Below, in pieces: positions 26,861 to 36,369 of a DNA stretch of 49,366 nt. The stretch lies in assembly GCA_014801235.1 (NCBI GenBank), contig JAAVEM010000016.1, forward strand, positions 1 through 49,366. Reading direction: 5' to 3'. The position numbers were made by a program, and so were the translations under genes. This DNA comes from Bacteroides sp. (GTDB taxonomy: Bacteria; Bacteroidota; Bacteroidia; Bacteroidales; Muribaculaceae). The number at the start of each line of letters is the position of its first letter. Within the stretch, counting starts at the first letter, position 1. The notes under the pieces were generated by a model. The model saw nothing but the letters and a program-made list of their open reading frames with translations, was not told the DNA's origin and made no database searches.

Positions 26861-28510
26861 TCAATGCGTTCTCGCAGCCGCCTGTTCAAGGGCTACGCGG
26901 AAAGCATCGACATAATATTCTATAAAATAGCTCCACGCGGCTTTGCTTGCAGTAAGCATAGCGCGGGAATCTACACACGCTTTTTCTCCGGAATCAAGCC
27001 CGGCAAGGAAATCAATCGAACGAGCGATATGCCATGTCACCTCATCATAATTGAAGTCTCCGCGGGCAATCACATTCACACCCGATTCCTGGAAGGTATT
27101 ATCTTCGGTGGCGAGAATCCATTGTCCAAAGCCGGAAAGAGTGGTTGTGACTGTCGGCACTCCGAAAGCCACACTTTCAAGTGGAGTATAGCCCCACGGC
27201 TCATAATATGACGGGAACACGGTTGCATCCATACCAATAAGAAGGTCATAATAGCTTTGGTTGAAAATGCCATCATCTCCATTAAGATAACATGGAACAT
27301 AGATGACCTTAACCTTGTCGGCAGGAGTATTATTAAATCCAAGTCCATGAATGCGGCAATTTACCGCATCTTCATTGGGATTATTAAGTTCGTGAGTAAG
27401 CACCGGATCCAACAACGCTTTCTTACGCTTGCCCTTAAGCGCTTTCGCCAAATCCTCGCGGGGAGTTTTAACCCATGCGGGAACCATCACGAAAGCCAGG
27501 ATTGAACGCGACGGGTTCAAGTCGCGAAGTCGAGCCATCGAATCAAGAAACAAGTCAAGTCCCTTATTCCGGTATTCACAACGCCCTGATGTAGCAATGA
27601 TAAACGTTTCGTCGTCAAACTTACATCCGGTCAAAGATGACGCCACATTAAGAAGTGTTTCCCGGGCATCTTTTCGAGCCTTGATATATTTTCCTTTGGC
27701 AGGAACAAAATTCTGTTCAAACCCGTTAGGAGTCACCAACGGCCTGCGTTCAAGCAACTGTTCGCACTCAATCGCGGTTATGTCACTCACCGTAGTGAAG
27801 CAATCGGCAGCATGAGCCGCCGCCTTTTCAAGGGAATGCTTCGCCTCCATGTTAAGCTCGCGAGCCATCTGGTCTCCGTTATAACCACGAAGATAATCGT
27901 AAAGAGGCTTGCCGTTGCCACAGATGCTACGGCCTATACATGTAGCATGGGTGGTGAATATCGTGCCTACATAAGGCAACTCGGCTTTTACATATAACAA
28001 TCCCATTCCGGTGGTCCATTCATCGAAATGAGCTATAACTTTTTTATCTGAGAGTTCTTTGTATTCGCAGAGACTTTTAATCACAAGTCCGGCTGCATGA
28101 GAAAACGCGCAAGCTTCGTCATAATCGCCATAGGCATGAAGCGAATCAACGCGATATAAGTCCCACATTCTGCCGTAAAACTCGTTTTTAACGGCATACA
28201 TTCCGTCAAACTTCACAAGAACCACGATGGGTTTTCCTGCTACATTCCATCTGCCGACTCTGACACTGACACCTTCAGGAAAAACAGCCTTGTTCTTCCA
28301 TTCTTTCAACAGTGTTGATGATTCAACGAAATAAGGCGACGGATTATCCTTGCTCCACACATCGGGACCAATGAAGATTGTCTTATCCTTATATAATGTT
28401 TGCAGCGTCTTCGCTTTTGTCGACAGGACGGTATATATTCCTCCGATTTTATTACAAACTTCCCAACTTGTCTCAAAAAGCAGGTCTAAATTTACCGGCG
28501 CTTTATCCAT
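26861..28510 (-). CDS. Glycogen synthase, eukaryote-like GT3 type
   Basis: A 549-residue glycosyltransferase that extends alpha-1,4-glucan from a nucleotide sugar. The N-terminus [23 protein letters not shown] matches the eukaryotic GT3 glycogen synthase pattern rather than bacterial GlgA. Other marks are [11 protein letters not shown] near 186 and [24 protein letters not shown] near 440-463 with the EPWGYTPLE donor site. Phosphorylase follows in the same operon, so synthesis and breakdown of storage glycogen are encoded together. The donor (UDP- or ADP-glucose) is not decided by the sequence; GT3 relatives use UDP-glucose. Confidence 0.9.
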   Translation of the reverse strand: MDKAPVNLDLLFETSWEVCNKIGGIYTVLSTKAKTLQTLYKDKTIFIGPDVWSKDNPSPYFVESSTLLKEWKNKAVFPEGVSVRVGRWNVAGKPIVVLVKFDGMYAVKNEFYGRMWDLYRVDSLHAYGDYDEACAFSHAAGLVIKSLCEYKELSDKKVIAHFDEWTTGMGLLYVKAELPYVGTIFTTHATCIGRSICGNGKPLYDYLRGYNGDQMARELNMEAKHSLEKAAAHAADCFTTVSDITAIECEQLLERRPLVTPNGFEQNFVPAKGKYIKARKDARETLLNVASSLTGCKFDDETFIIATSGRCEYRNKGLDLFLDSMARLRDLNPSRSILAFVMVPAWVKTPREDLAKALKGKRKKALLDPVLTHELNNPNEDAVNCRIHGLGFNNTPADKVKVIYVPCYLNGDDGIFNQSYYDLLIGMDATVFPSYYEPWGYTPLESVAFGVPTVTTTLSGFGQWILATEDNTFQESGVNVIARGDFNYDEVTWHIARSIDFLAGLDSGEKACVDSRAMLTASKAAWSYFIEYYVDAFRVALEQAAARTH

Positions 28511-28538
28511 ATAATAGATTTAAAATTTTACGCGGGGG

Positions 28539-28546
28539 CAAAGATA
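28539..28546 (-). promoter_or_regulatory. -7 box of the glycogen operon (TATCTTTG)
   Basis: Exact TAnnTTTG match on the minus strand, 28 bases before the glycogen synthase start. Confidence 0.6.
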
Positions 28547-28668
28547 GGCATTTTTTTTTAAATAGAGAAAAGTATTAGAATTTAATTAACTACGTTCACA
28601 TTTATGCTAACTTATGCATCATTTTTACGCTAATTTTCCCTAATCGTTTCCATCATTTGAATAAAATC

Positions 28669-28706
28669 GGCGCGATAATTCATTTTAATCAATGATTCAT
28701 CGCGCC
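28669..28706 (-). terminator. Terminator of the ABC exporter operon
   Basis: GGCGCGAT at 28669-28676 pairs with ATCGCGCC at 28699-28706, and inner bases extend the stem. The minus strand continues GATTTTATTC. It lies 36 bases after the ATPase stop. Confidence 0.65.
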
Positions 28707-28741
28707 GGTCAAAAACCATTCAAACGGTAAATTGCAGCCAG

Positions 28742-29413
28742 TTACCTTTTTATATTAATTATTCTTCCATCGAAAAGCGTGACAACTCTATGAGCATAAG
28801 CCGCATCACGCTCAGAGTGGGTAACCATCACCACAGTGGTGCCTCCTGAATTAAGTTCACTCAGCAGTTCCATCACTTCTATACCGTTTTTTGAATCAAG
28901 ATTTCCGGTAGGCTCATCGGCAAGAACAAGCACTGGTTGGGTTACAACGGCACGCGAAATTGCGACACGCTGCTGCTGACCTCCCGAAAGCTGCCGGGGA
29001 TAATGCTTGGCTCGATGCGCTATCTTCATCCTTTCAAGAAGCTCCTCCACCCTCTCTCTTCTCTCACGCGACGGCATGTCAAGATAAATCAGCGGCAACT
29101 CCACATTCTGATACACATTGAGTTCATCTATTAGATTGAAACTCTGAAACACGAAGCCGATATTGCCTTTACGGATATGAGCAAATTCCTTCTCACCCGC
29201 CCCGGCAAGATCCCGACCCATAAATTCCATCCGTCCTGAAGTAGGGCGGTCAAGCAGACCTATGGTATTTAATAATGTAGACTTGCCACATCCTGAGGGC
29301 CCCATTATGGCAAGAAATTCGCCTTTATCCACTTTAAGATTTATATTATCTAACGCTATTGTTTCTACTTCCTCAGTACGAAACACTTTTGATATATTTT
29401 CTAATTTAATCAT
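28742..29413 (-). CDS. ABC transporter ATP-binding protein (MacB/LolD type)
   Basis: A 223-residue ATPase. Walker A GPSGCGKST is at 38-46, the Q-loop FVFQSFNLI near 85, the signature LSGGQQQR near 140, Walker B VLVLADEPTGNLDS near 160 and the H-loop VTHSERDAAYA near 200. The NLDS and FNLIDELNVYQNVELPL segments are typical of the MacB/LolD family, which drives mechanotransmission-type exporters. I start at ATG 29413 (MIKLENISKV). It follows its permease by 19 bases in a two-gene operon under a sigma54-type promoter. Confidence 0.93.
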   Translation of the reverse strand: MIKLENISKVFRTEEVETIALDNINLKVDKGEFLAIMGPSGCGKSTLLNTIGLLDRPTSGRMEFMGRDLAGAGEKEFAHIRKGNIGFVFQSFNLIDELNVYQNVELPLIYLDMPSRERRERVEELLERMKIAHRAKHYPRQLSGGQQQRVAISRAVVTQPVLVLADEPTGNLDSKNGIEVMELLSELNSGGTTVVMVTHSERDAAYAHRVVTLFDGRIINIKR

Positions 29414-29432
29414 CGTTCTATGCAATTTTTGT

Positions 29433-31754
29433 TTATTCACTTCTTAAATTCTCTGTAGGATTGGCATTTGCAGCACGCCATGTCATCAGGATAACAGCCG
29501 AAACAATGACGGCAAACACGACCATCGACGACAAGCAGCACACCGCCATTATGTTCTCACCGACAGAGTTGGTGGAGTCGTTAAAGATCACCCCTATCCA
29601 ATATGCAGCAATTCCGCCTATAGCAACTGCGGGAAAGGCAATTTTGACAATATCTGAAATCAGCATGCCGATAATCGAAGACACATCGGCGCCATTGATT
29701 TTACGGATCGCTATCTCTTTGCGTCTACGCTGAATCTCGTCGGTTATATATCCCACAAGTCCCATCACCGCAATAAAGATGATTGACACGCCGGCTATCA
29801 GGGCAATATTGCGAAGCGATTTTAACTCGCCATACATCTCAGCCTTAATTTCAATCACGGCTTCAGGTTCATCAGCAATATTTGGAAAAGTTGTCGCGAC
29901 AGCATCTTTCAACTGCTTGAAATTCTGTTCAAACGGAGCTTTAAGTCTAAGTGTCACGAGATTGGCATCTTTACTCCATGCCTTGGCAGAATAAAGCACC
30001 AAGGGCATTGTTTCTCTATACAAAGTGCGTATCACCACATTTTCCATCACCCCGACAACGGTTGACACTCCATTTCCCGAATTAAAGGTCTTCCCGACAG
30101 CATCATTGACATCCCATCCCATATTATTACAAAATTCCCGATTGACTATAACCTCATTCCCGCCATGCATCTCTTTGACCCCGGAAAGCAGTTCAAAACC
30201 CATAAAATCAAAATAGTCTTTATCTACGCAGTCAAATCGTGATGAAAAAAGATCATTTCCCTGATTATTTCTAATCATCATGCCGCTGTAAGAGTAGATA
30301 GGAGCTGAGCCTGACATTACAGTTCCCTCTACGTATGGCAGATTTTTCAACATATTTCTATATACTTCCATGTCATATTCTCCGGGATAAGGCGCCATTA
30401 CCAGTCCGTCCTCATTATAGCCTACCCCTGCTGTCATGAACCTGTCGTAACTGAGCCACACTACCGATAGAAATCCTATAATAAATGCCACTCCGGCAAA
30501 CTGTACAAACAGCAGCGCTCGCTTCCATCGCTTCTTATTTTCAGAAAAGTTTCTGAATACCGAAGTCACCGAGACGCGCGACATAATCACCCCCGGAATC
30601 ACAGCCCCTATGATCACTACAACAGCAATAACCGCCAACGCCACATAGATGCGTTCAGGTGCAAACAGCATTTCAAGCGACGCTCCAATCGTGTCTTTTA
30701 TAAAATCGCCATACTGCAACAGTAGCAGCGCAAACAGCAATAACGCGCCCGCAATTATAATCAGGGTTTCGTAGACAAACATCCTCAATATGTCCCCCTG
30801 TTGCGCTCCGCTGCATTTATGAACTCCGATGGCTTTCGCGCGTCGGCTTAATGATGCGATTGACACAAGAACATAGTTCAACGCCGAAATCAACAAAATT
30901 GAAACAGCAAGAGCCGTGAAAATAAGCACCGTCGATTGAATATCTTCATCTTTTTGAACAGTGTCCCTCATCGGTCTTACATACCCGCGTATGCCGCTAC
31001 CGTCCTTATCGGGAGCGTGGCGCTGAATCACTCCATTTATCCTGCGGTCAAGCTCCTCTGATGGTACCTTAACACCATCTTTCAACCTCACATATCCATT
31101 CCAACTGTCTCCGCCATTCCAACTATAATGCATCCAACCGCGTGACCAAAAAGACGGCAACGACAAGACTATGTCGGGATTTACCGTATTATTCTCTGGG
31201 ATAGATTTAAATATCCCGGCTATCCTAATCGGGAATTCGCTCTCATACCATAGCTCCTTTCCGACAGGATCTTCTCCATCATAACAGGTTTTCACAATAT
31301 CTTCCGAAACGAATGCCACATCAGGTCGAGCAAGATCTTTACGGGGATTGCCCCTGACGATATCCACCCCCATTGTTTCAAAAAATAAAGAGTCGGCAAC
31401 ACTAACCTTCATAGGGATATATTTGCCGTCTTTCCTGATTTTAATCCTCCTTAAAGGTCTCATTGAAACGGCGCTTTCAATGATATCTGACATTTCTTCA
31501 TATGCTCCTTCCGGGAGTTTGCCTATAATCGTTGAAGATGGCGGAATAGTCCGGTCGGTCAGCTCCCAAGACATCCACAATTGATAGAGCCTGTCATGAT
31601 CATAATAGGACGTGTCAAAACTTTTAAAATAGGCAACCCAGGAGAACAAAATAACAGGAACCCCGATGCCGAAGCTCAGGCTAACCATTTTAATCACCGA
31701 TTGTCTTGGAGAATGAATTACCGATCTCCATGCATAAAAAATCTGTTTAAGCAT
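29433..31754 (-). CDS. ABC transporter permease with two FtsX/MacB units
   Basis: A 773-residue inner-membrane protein typical of Bacteroidetes. It has an N-terminal helix, a MacB_PCD-like periplasmic domain (about 40-260) and three helices of an FtsX domain (about 285-410). A second helix, periplasmic domain and FtsX triplet (about 660-765) follow. The final helices end NANPTENLRSE. Such permeases work with the downstream ATPase to move lipoproteins, peptides or antimicrobials across the envelope; the substrate cannot be read. The gene is the first of the operon and lies opposite a sigma54-dependent regulator pair. Confidence 0.9.
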   Translation of the reverse strand: MLKQIFYAWRSVIHSPRQSVIKMVSLSFGIGVPVILFSWVAYFKSFDTSYYDHDRLYQLWMSWELTDRTIPPSSTIIGKLPEGAYEEMSDIIESAVSMRPLRRIKIRKDGKYIPMKVSVADSLFFETMGVDIVRGNPRKDLARPDVAFVSEDIVKTCYDGEDPVGKELWYESEFPIRIAGIFKSIPENNTVNPDIVLSLPSFWSRGWMHYSWNGGDSWNGYVRLKDGVKVPSEELDRRINGVIQRHAPDKDGSGIRGYVRPMRDTVQKDEDIQSTVLIFTALAVSILLISALNYVLVSIASLSRRAKAIGVHKCSGAQQGDILRMFVYETLIIIAGALLLFALLLLQYGDFIKDTIGASLEMLFAPERIYVALAVIAVVVIIGAVIPGVIMSRVSVTSVFRNFSENKKRWKRALLFVQFAGVAFIIGFLSVVWLSYDRFMTAGVGYNEDGLVMAPYPGEYDMEVYRNMLKNLPYVEGTVMSGSAPIYSYSGMMIRNNQGNDLFSSRFDCVDKDYFDFMGFELLSGVKEMHGGNEVIVNREFCNNMGWDVNDAVGKTFNSGNGVSTVVGVMENVVIRTLYRETMPLVLYSAKAWSKDANLVTLRLKAPFEQNFKQLKDAVATTFPNIADEPEAVIEIKAEMYGELKSLRNIALIAGVSIIFIAVMGLVGYITDEIQRRRKEIAIRKINGADVSSIIGMLISDIVKIAFPAVAIGGIAAYWIGVIFNDSTNSVGENIMAVCCLSSMVVFAVIVSAVILMTWRAANANPTENLRSE

Positions 31755-31785
31755 AATAATATTACATTTACTCGCTTAAGAAACA

Positions 31786-31802
31786 TGCTAACATCGCGCC
31801 AA
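31786..31802 (-). promoter_or_regulatory. Sigma54 promoter of the ABC exporter operon
   Basis: The minus strand reads TTGGCGCGATGTTAGCA. This matches the sigma54 consensus YTGGCACGRNNNTTGCW at 15 of 17 positions, with the invariant GG and GC correctly spaced. It lies 31 bases before the permease start, which leaves a short leader. The divergent gene encodes a sigma54 activator. Confidence 0.75.
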
Positions 31803-31944
31803 AAACGCAAACGTCAATAGTTCAAAACATTGCACGTCATGCTGCTTAATGAAGTGTCTAATTTTTATTCACAAAGCGTCAAAAAATCATACAATCCCGA
31901 CATAGCAAAAACACGATCTAATGCAATTATAATGAATTATTTTG

Positions 31945-31952
31945 TAAGTTTG
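31945..31952 (+). promoter_or_regulatory. -7 box of the regulator-kinase operon (TAAGTTTG)
   Basis: Match to TAnnTTTG, 38 bases before the response regulator ATG. No clear TTG is seen at -33. Confidence 0.5.
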
Positions 31953-31990
31953 TGCAAGAAACAGCGCAATCCAACAATAATCACGGCAAA

Positions 31991-33325
31991 ATGAACACAG
32001 TAAAGACTATAGTCATCGTGGAAGATAATAAATCGGTACGAGCCGCTTTAACAATCCTCGTGCAGACTATAGCCGAAAAAGCCATTCCATTGTCGTCGCC
32101 GGTAACATTGCCGAGGGTCATTCATGATGAAAAGCCCGACTGCATCATTCTTGACATGAATTTCTCGTCAGGAATAACCAACGGCAACGAAGGGCTATTC
32201 TGGCTACATGAAATTCTGAGCATATCGCCCGGAACAAAAGTGATATTGATGACAGCCTACGCTGATATCGAACTTGCCATCAAAGGAATCAAAGCCGGAG
32301 CCGCCGACTTCATCATAAAACCATGGGACAACGCCAAGCTGCTCCAATCCATCAAGTATGCGACAAACTCATCGCAAAAAAATGTCAAAAAAAGTAATGG
32401 CGCCGACTTAACTCCATTCTTCGGGAAGGGAGCACGGATGGAATCTCTGCGCGAAATCATAGAAAAAGTAGCCCCTACTGACGCTTCAATACTAATCACG
32501 GGCGAAAACGGCACCGGCAAAAGCATGTTGGCTAAATACATCCACCAACATTCGGGTCGAGAATCAGCGTCAATGGTTCATGCCGACATGGGAGCCATCA
32601 CGGAATCCCTTTTTGAAAGTGAGTTTTTCGGACATGAAAAAAACGCATTTACCGGAGCAACTTCAACAAGGCATGGACGCTTTGAGGCGGCAAGCGGTTC
32701 CACACTGTTTCTCGACGAAGTGGCAAATATTCCTCTGCCCATGCAGTCGAAACTATTGTGCGCCATCCAGGAAAAAAGAATAACCCGCGTAGGAGCCAAT
32801 CGCCCCATCGATGTAGACGTAAGGCTCATCTCAGCCACCTCTGCCGATCTCGAATCAATGGTTTTACAAGGGACATTCCGCCAAGATCTCCTGTGGAGAA
32901 TAAACACCATCCACCTTCATTTGCCGGCATTAAGGGAGCGTCAGGAAGATATAATTCCGCTTGCCAAAATGTTTATAGCTAAATTTGGCGAAAAATATTC
33001 CCGACCTGACATCTCACTTTCCCCTCAATGTAATTCCATTCTGTTGTCAGCTCCATGGGAAGGCAATATAAGGCAACTCGAACATCTCATAGAAAAAGCG
33101 GTCATTCTATCCAACGGCAAAGAAATCATGCCCGAAGATCTCGGCGATATTTCAACACGGCGACAAGCCGCCCCGCGTCAGCAGCCCACCACTTTAGACG
33201 AGATGGAATCTTCCATGATTGCCGCTGCTATACATGAATGTAACGGAAATCTGTCGCAAGTGGCAACCCGGCTCGGAATAACCCGCCAAACACTTTATAA
33301 CAAGATAAAAAAATACGGGTTATGA
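31991..33325 (+). CDS. Sigma54-dependent response regulator (NtrC type)
   Basis: A 444-residue activator. The receiver domain has the acidic pair ED at 11-12, the phosphoacceptor Asp55 in CIILDMNFSS and Lys110 in FIIKPWD. The AAA+ domain has Walker A TGENGTGKS near 172, the sigma54-contacting loop NAFTGAT near 221 and Walker B STLFLDEVAN near 240. The C-terminus is a Fis-type helix-turn-helix (LSQVATRLGITRQTLYNKIKKYG). I start at ATG 31991; the frame continues upstream to a GTG. Its stop overlaps the kinase start as ATGA. The sigma54 promoter 190 bases away in the divergent direction is its likely target. Confidence 0.94.
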   Translation: MNTVKTIVIVEDNKSVRAALTILVQTIAEKAIPLSSPVTLPRVIHDEKPDCIILDMNFSSGITNGNEGLFWLHEILSISPGTKVILMTAYADIELAIKGIKAGAADFIIKPWDNAKLLQSIKYATNSSQKNVKKSNGADLTPFFGKGARMESLREIIEKVAPTDASILITGENGTGKSMLAKYIHQHSGRESASMVHADMGAITESLFESEFFGHEKNAFTGATSTRHGRFEAASGSTLFLDEVANIPLPMQSKLLCAIQEKRITRVGANRPIDVDVRLISATSADLESMVLQGTFRQDLLWRINTIHLHLPALRERQEDIIPLAKMFIAKFGEKYSRPDISLSPQCNSILLSAPWEGNIRQLEHLIEKAVILSNGKEIMPEDLGDISTRRQAAPRQQPTTLDEMESSMIAAAIHECNGNLSQVATRLGITRQTLYNKIKKYGL

Positions 33326-34611
33326 AGCCGTCAACCGCATACTCTTTCAAGGTGTACGCCAAAATAGCAGGCGTAGCGCTCCTTTCGGCTCTCATCGCCA
33401 TTTTGTGCATGAAACACCTGTGGCTGTTTGGATTGATCGCATTAGTTCCAGTTATTGCATTGGGAGCGTCGCTTTACAACAATATGTCGAAATCAGCCAC
33501 CGCAAGCGACAGTCTTATAGAAGCTCTCGAGAATGATGACGACACATTCATTCCTCCCCGCCATCATCTTCATCCCGCAATAGCCGACAATCTTCTCAGA
33601 ATAAGAAACCTTATATCGGAGAAGCAGACGGTAATCTCTGGACAAGAGCAATTCTTCAAAGATATAATCGAGTTCCTACACACAGGCATATTCTGCATTC
33701 TTCCCGACGGGAAAATAAAAACGCATAATAGACAAACCCTTGAGCTACTCCATCGCAACGTGTTCACCCACGTAAGGCAACTTGCGTCACAGAATCCTCC
33801 GTTATACAAGATAATCTCAGAAATTTCCCCCGGAGAAACACGCCAACTTGCCACTGCGACCGAATCACTACTAATCAATGCCGCCACAATTGAAATAAAT
33901 GGCGAATTACTGAAGATAATAACCCTCGAGGATATCGACACAACGTTATCTGACCGGGACGTAGACTCATGGTCACGCTATTCATCGGTAATAGCCCATG
34001 AACTCAAAAATTCGCTTACGCCAATAGCCTCAATATCCCGGCAGATAATCAACTCCACCGAAATAAACGCTCAACACATTAAGGAACAGATAGAGCCTAT
34101 TCACTCCTGCGCATCCTATCTCATCAACTTTATAAACGGATTAAGTTCGTTAAGCCAGTTGCCCGAACCCATCTATTCGTTATTCAACCTTAATAGTTTC
34201 CTGAACCGTTCAGCCATTCTTGCCGCCCACATTCTTCAATTTCCAATCGAGAGAATAAAAATCCGATGCTCCGACTCACTATATGCGCATAGCGATGAAG
34301 GTCTTTTAGGGCAAGCGATGACCAATCTGCTAAAAAACTCAATCGAGTCCCTTTCAGAAACGGCGGAGCCAGAAATAACCATCTCGGGATTCTGCAATGA
34401 AAACGAAAACATCGTCATCGACATAACCAATAACGGTCCAGAAATTCACGAGGATATAGCTTCCCGCATTTTTATCCCGTTTTTCACCACGAAGTCCAAC
34501 GGCTCCGGGATAGGACTACCCTTGTCACGCCAATTAATAAGACGCTGCGGAGGTACCCTGAAATTGACAGCCATAGCTCCCCACCCCGTGTTTCGCATAA
34601 CTTTCCCCTAA
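33322..34611 (+). CDS. Sensor histidine kinase
   Basis: A 429-residue kinase. Two hydrophobic helices near 12-60 are separated by only a short turn, so there is almost no periplasmic sensor domain. A linker and PAS-like region (FFKDIIEFLHTGIFCILPDG) follow. The phosphoacceptor histidine is in VIAHELKNSLTPI near 226. The ATPase domain has the N box MTNLLKNSIES, the G1 box DITNNGPEI, the F box FIPFFTTK and the G2 box GSGIGLPLS. It is coupled to the sigma54 regulator by a four-base overlap. The signal is probably sensed within the membrane or the cytoplasm. Confidence 0.93.
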   Translation: MKPSTAYSFKVYAKIAGVALLSALIAILCMKHLWLFGLIALVPVIALGASLYNNMSKSATASDSLIEALENDDDTFIPPRHHLHPAIADNLLRIRNLISEKQTVISGQEQFFKDIIEFLHTGIFCILPDGKIKTHNRQTLELLHRNVFTHVRQLASQNPPLYKIISEISPGETRQLATATESLLINAATIEINGELLKIITLEDIDTTLSDRDVDSWSRYSSVIAHELKNSLTPIASISRQIINSTEINAQHIKEQIEPIHSCASYLINFINGLSSLSQLPEPIYSLFNLNSFLNRSAILAAHILQFPIERIKIRCSDSLYAHSDEGLLGQAMTNLLKNSIESLSETAEPEITISGFCNENENIVIDITNNGPEIHEDIASRIFIPFFTTKSNGSGIGLPLSRQLIRRCGGTLKLTAIAPHPVFRITFP

Positions 34612-34713
34612 CCTCTTCATTTGAAAAACGAGCAACGCGTCTCACCCGACATGCGCTCCGGATCAGTTTTAGTAATTTGACACACTTTTTTATGTGCCAC
34701 TATCACATGATTT

Positions 34714-34745
34714 CTTGAATATGCTGCGTTTTTTCACTAAATTTG
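34714..34745 (+). promoter_or_regulatory. Promoter of the hydrolase-mutarotase operon
   Basis: TTG at 34714-34716, a 21-base spacer and TAAATTTG at 34738-34745, 27 bases before the start codon. Confidence 0.65.
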
Positions 34746-34772
34746 CACTTAACCATAAATCCAATAGCAAAT

Positions 34773-35918
34773 ATGTATCGAAAAATATTTACAGCTGCGG
34801 CAATCGCATGCTCCATCTTAAGCCTGACGGCGCAAGAATACAAACCATTTGGCGTGGAACGGGAAATGCCGGCGTTTCTTGACGACATAAAGAAAGAGCT
34901 CACCTACCCCATGGCTTGGGGGAACAGTGACATAACCGATTTCAATCAGTGGCGCGACAGCGCCCGCCATGTGCTCACCGATGCCATGCTCGCGCCGCCT
35001 CCCGCCCCCGATGATTTCAATCCTGAAGTTATCGCCGAAGAGAAGCGAGACGGATACACGGCGAAAAAAGTGAGGCTTAACATCAGCAAATATACCCGCG
35101 CCGATGTTCTCATGCTCATCCCCGACTCTCCGGGTCCTCATCCCGGAGTTGTTCTTCTCCACGATCATGGCGGACATTATTTTATCGGCAAAGAAAAAAT
35201 GATAAAACCCTTTGACGTGGACTCGGCTGTGATTGAAGATGCCGATTTATGGGCAAAGCAATGTTATGGAGGGCAATTTGTTGGCGATTATCTCGCAAAA
35301 AACGGATATGCCGTCATATCAGCCGACGCCATTTTCTGGGGCGACAGAGGTCGACGCGAAGGGGTCAACAAGCAGAAACTTGGCGATTTCGCAGGCAATC
35401 TGATGGGATTGGGAAGATGCATGAGCGGCATAATGACACATGAGGATTCCTACTTGACTGAATATTTCGCAACTCTCCCTGAAGTTGACGCAGAAAATAT
35501 TGGTTGCATGGGGTTCTCAATGGGAGCCTACCGAGCATGGATGCTTTCGGCATTTACCGACCGCATCAAAGCCGGAGCGGCAATATGCTGGATGACAGTG
35601 ACCGACACTCAGTTTTCCTGGGAACACGGCAGAGAAAACGGAGGATATGCCAACACGCTTCCATCCATACGCCTTTACATGGATCACCCGCACATCGCCT
35701 CAATAGCATGTCCGAAACCGATGATGTTTCTCAATGGACGCACCGACAAACTGTTTCATCCCACCGGTGTAAAAGCTTCGTTCGACATTATGCATGACGT
35801 TTGGAAAAGCCAGAATGCCGACGATCGCCTGACAACAATGATATGGGATATGCCTCACTATTGCGGACCTGAAGTGCAGGAGGCTGTAAAGGATTTTCTT
35901 GACAAATGGCTAAAATAA
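34773..35918 (+). CDS. Exported alpha/beta hydrolase (dienelactone hydrolase/esterase-like)
   Basis: A 381-residue protein with a signal peptide (YRKIFTAAAIACSILSLTAQ) and an alpha/beta-hydrolase domain. Visible are GVVLLHDHGGHY near 125, the nucleophile elbow GCMGFSMGAYRAW with its serine near 249, an acidic residue in LNGRTDKLFHPTG near 323 and a late histidine in DMPHYCGPEV near 362. Such proteins in Bacteroidetes often act as sugar or acyl esterases. It is followed 23 bases later by a mutarotase gene and lies opposite fucP-fucI, so removing acyl groups from fucose-containing glycans is a reasonable but unproven guess. The start at 34773 gives the clean signal peptide. Confidence 0.82.
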   Translation: MYRKIFTAAAIACSILSLTAQEYKPFGVEREMPAFLDDIKKELTYPMAWGNSDITDFNQWRDSARHVLTDAMLAPPPAPDDFNPEVIAEEKRDGYTAKKVRLNISKYTRADVLMLIPDSPGPHPGVVLLHDHGGHYFIGKEKMIKPFDVDSAVIEDADLWAKQCYGGQFVGDYLAKNGYAVISADAIFWGDRGRREGVNKQKLGDFAGNLMGLGRCMSGIMTHEDSYLTEYFATLPEVDAENIGCMGFSMGAYRAWMLSAFTDRIKAGAAICWMTVTDTQFSWEHGRENGGYANTLPSIRLYMDHPHIASIACPKPMMFLNGRTDKLFHPTGVKASFDIMHDVWKSQNADDRLTTMIWDMPHYCGPEVQEAVKDFLDKWLK

Positions 35919-35941
35919 TCATTCAATAACAACTTATATTT

Positions 35942-36289
35942 ATGGAAACAAAACGATATTGTCTCACACTTGATCTCGTAAATGACCCCGAACTGATAGA
36001 ACTTTACAAAAAATACCATTCTCCCGAGGGAATATGGCCGGAAATTCCGCAAGGAATAAAATCAGTAGGAATAACCCGCATGGATATATATCTGCTCGGA
36101 ACTCGCCTGTTCATGATTCTTGAGATGCCTGAATCAGTCGACCGCGACGAAGCAATGGCAAAACTTGCCACTCTCCCCCGCCAGGACGAATGGGAAGCGA
36201 CCGTGGGACGCTGCCAGCTGTGCGACCCTAACGCGACATCATCAGGCAAGTGGCAGCTGATGGAGCAGATTTTCACACTGCCGGAATAA
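35942..36289 (+). CDS. RhaM-family mutarotase, probably for L-fucose
   Basis: A 115-residue protein of the L-rhamnose mutarotase fold (dimeric alpha/beta barrel). It has YCLTLDLVNDPELIELYKKYHSPEGIWPEI with the family histidine, GITRMDIYLLGTRLFMILE and the end WQLMEQIFTLPE. The family interconverts the alpha and beta anomers of 6-deoxy sugars. No rhamnose genes are near; the neighbours are fucI and fucP, so fucose is the likely substrate. It shares a transcript with the upstream hydrolase and converges on fucP across a strong terminator. Confidence 0.88.
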   Translation: METKRYCLTLDLVNDPELIELYKKYHSPEGIWPEIPQGIKSVGITRMDIYLLGTRLFMILEMPESVDRDEAMAKLATLPRQDEWEATVGRCQLCDPNATSSGKWQLMEQIFTLPE

Positions 36290-36309
36290 GTTCCAAAAAC
36301 ATTTTACGC

Positions 36310-36353
36310 AAAAAATAAGCATGGACTCAATATCGAATCCATGCTTATTTTTT
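36310..36353. terminator. Bidirectional terminator between mutarotase and fucP
   Basis: A perfect 16-base stem (36310-36325 with 36338-36353) with core GCATGGA/TCCATGC and A/T runs on both ends. It separates convergent genes. Confidence 0.92.
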
Positions 36354-36369
36354 GAATATTATATTCCAA

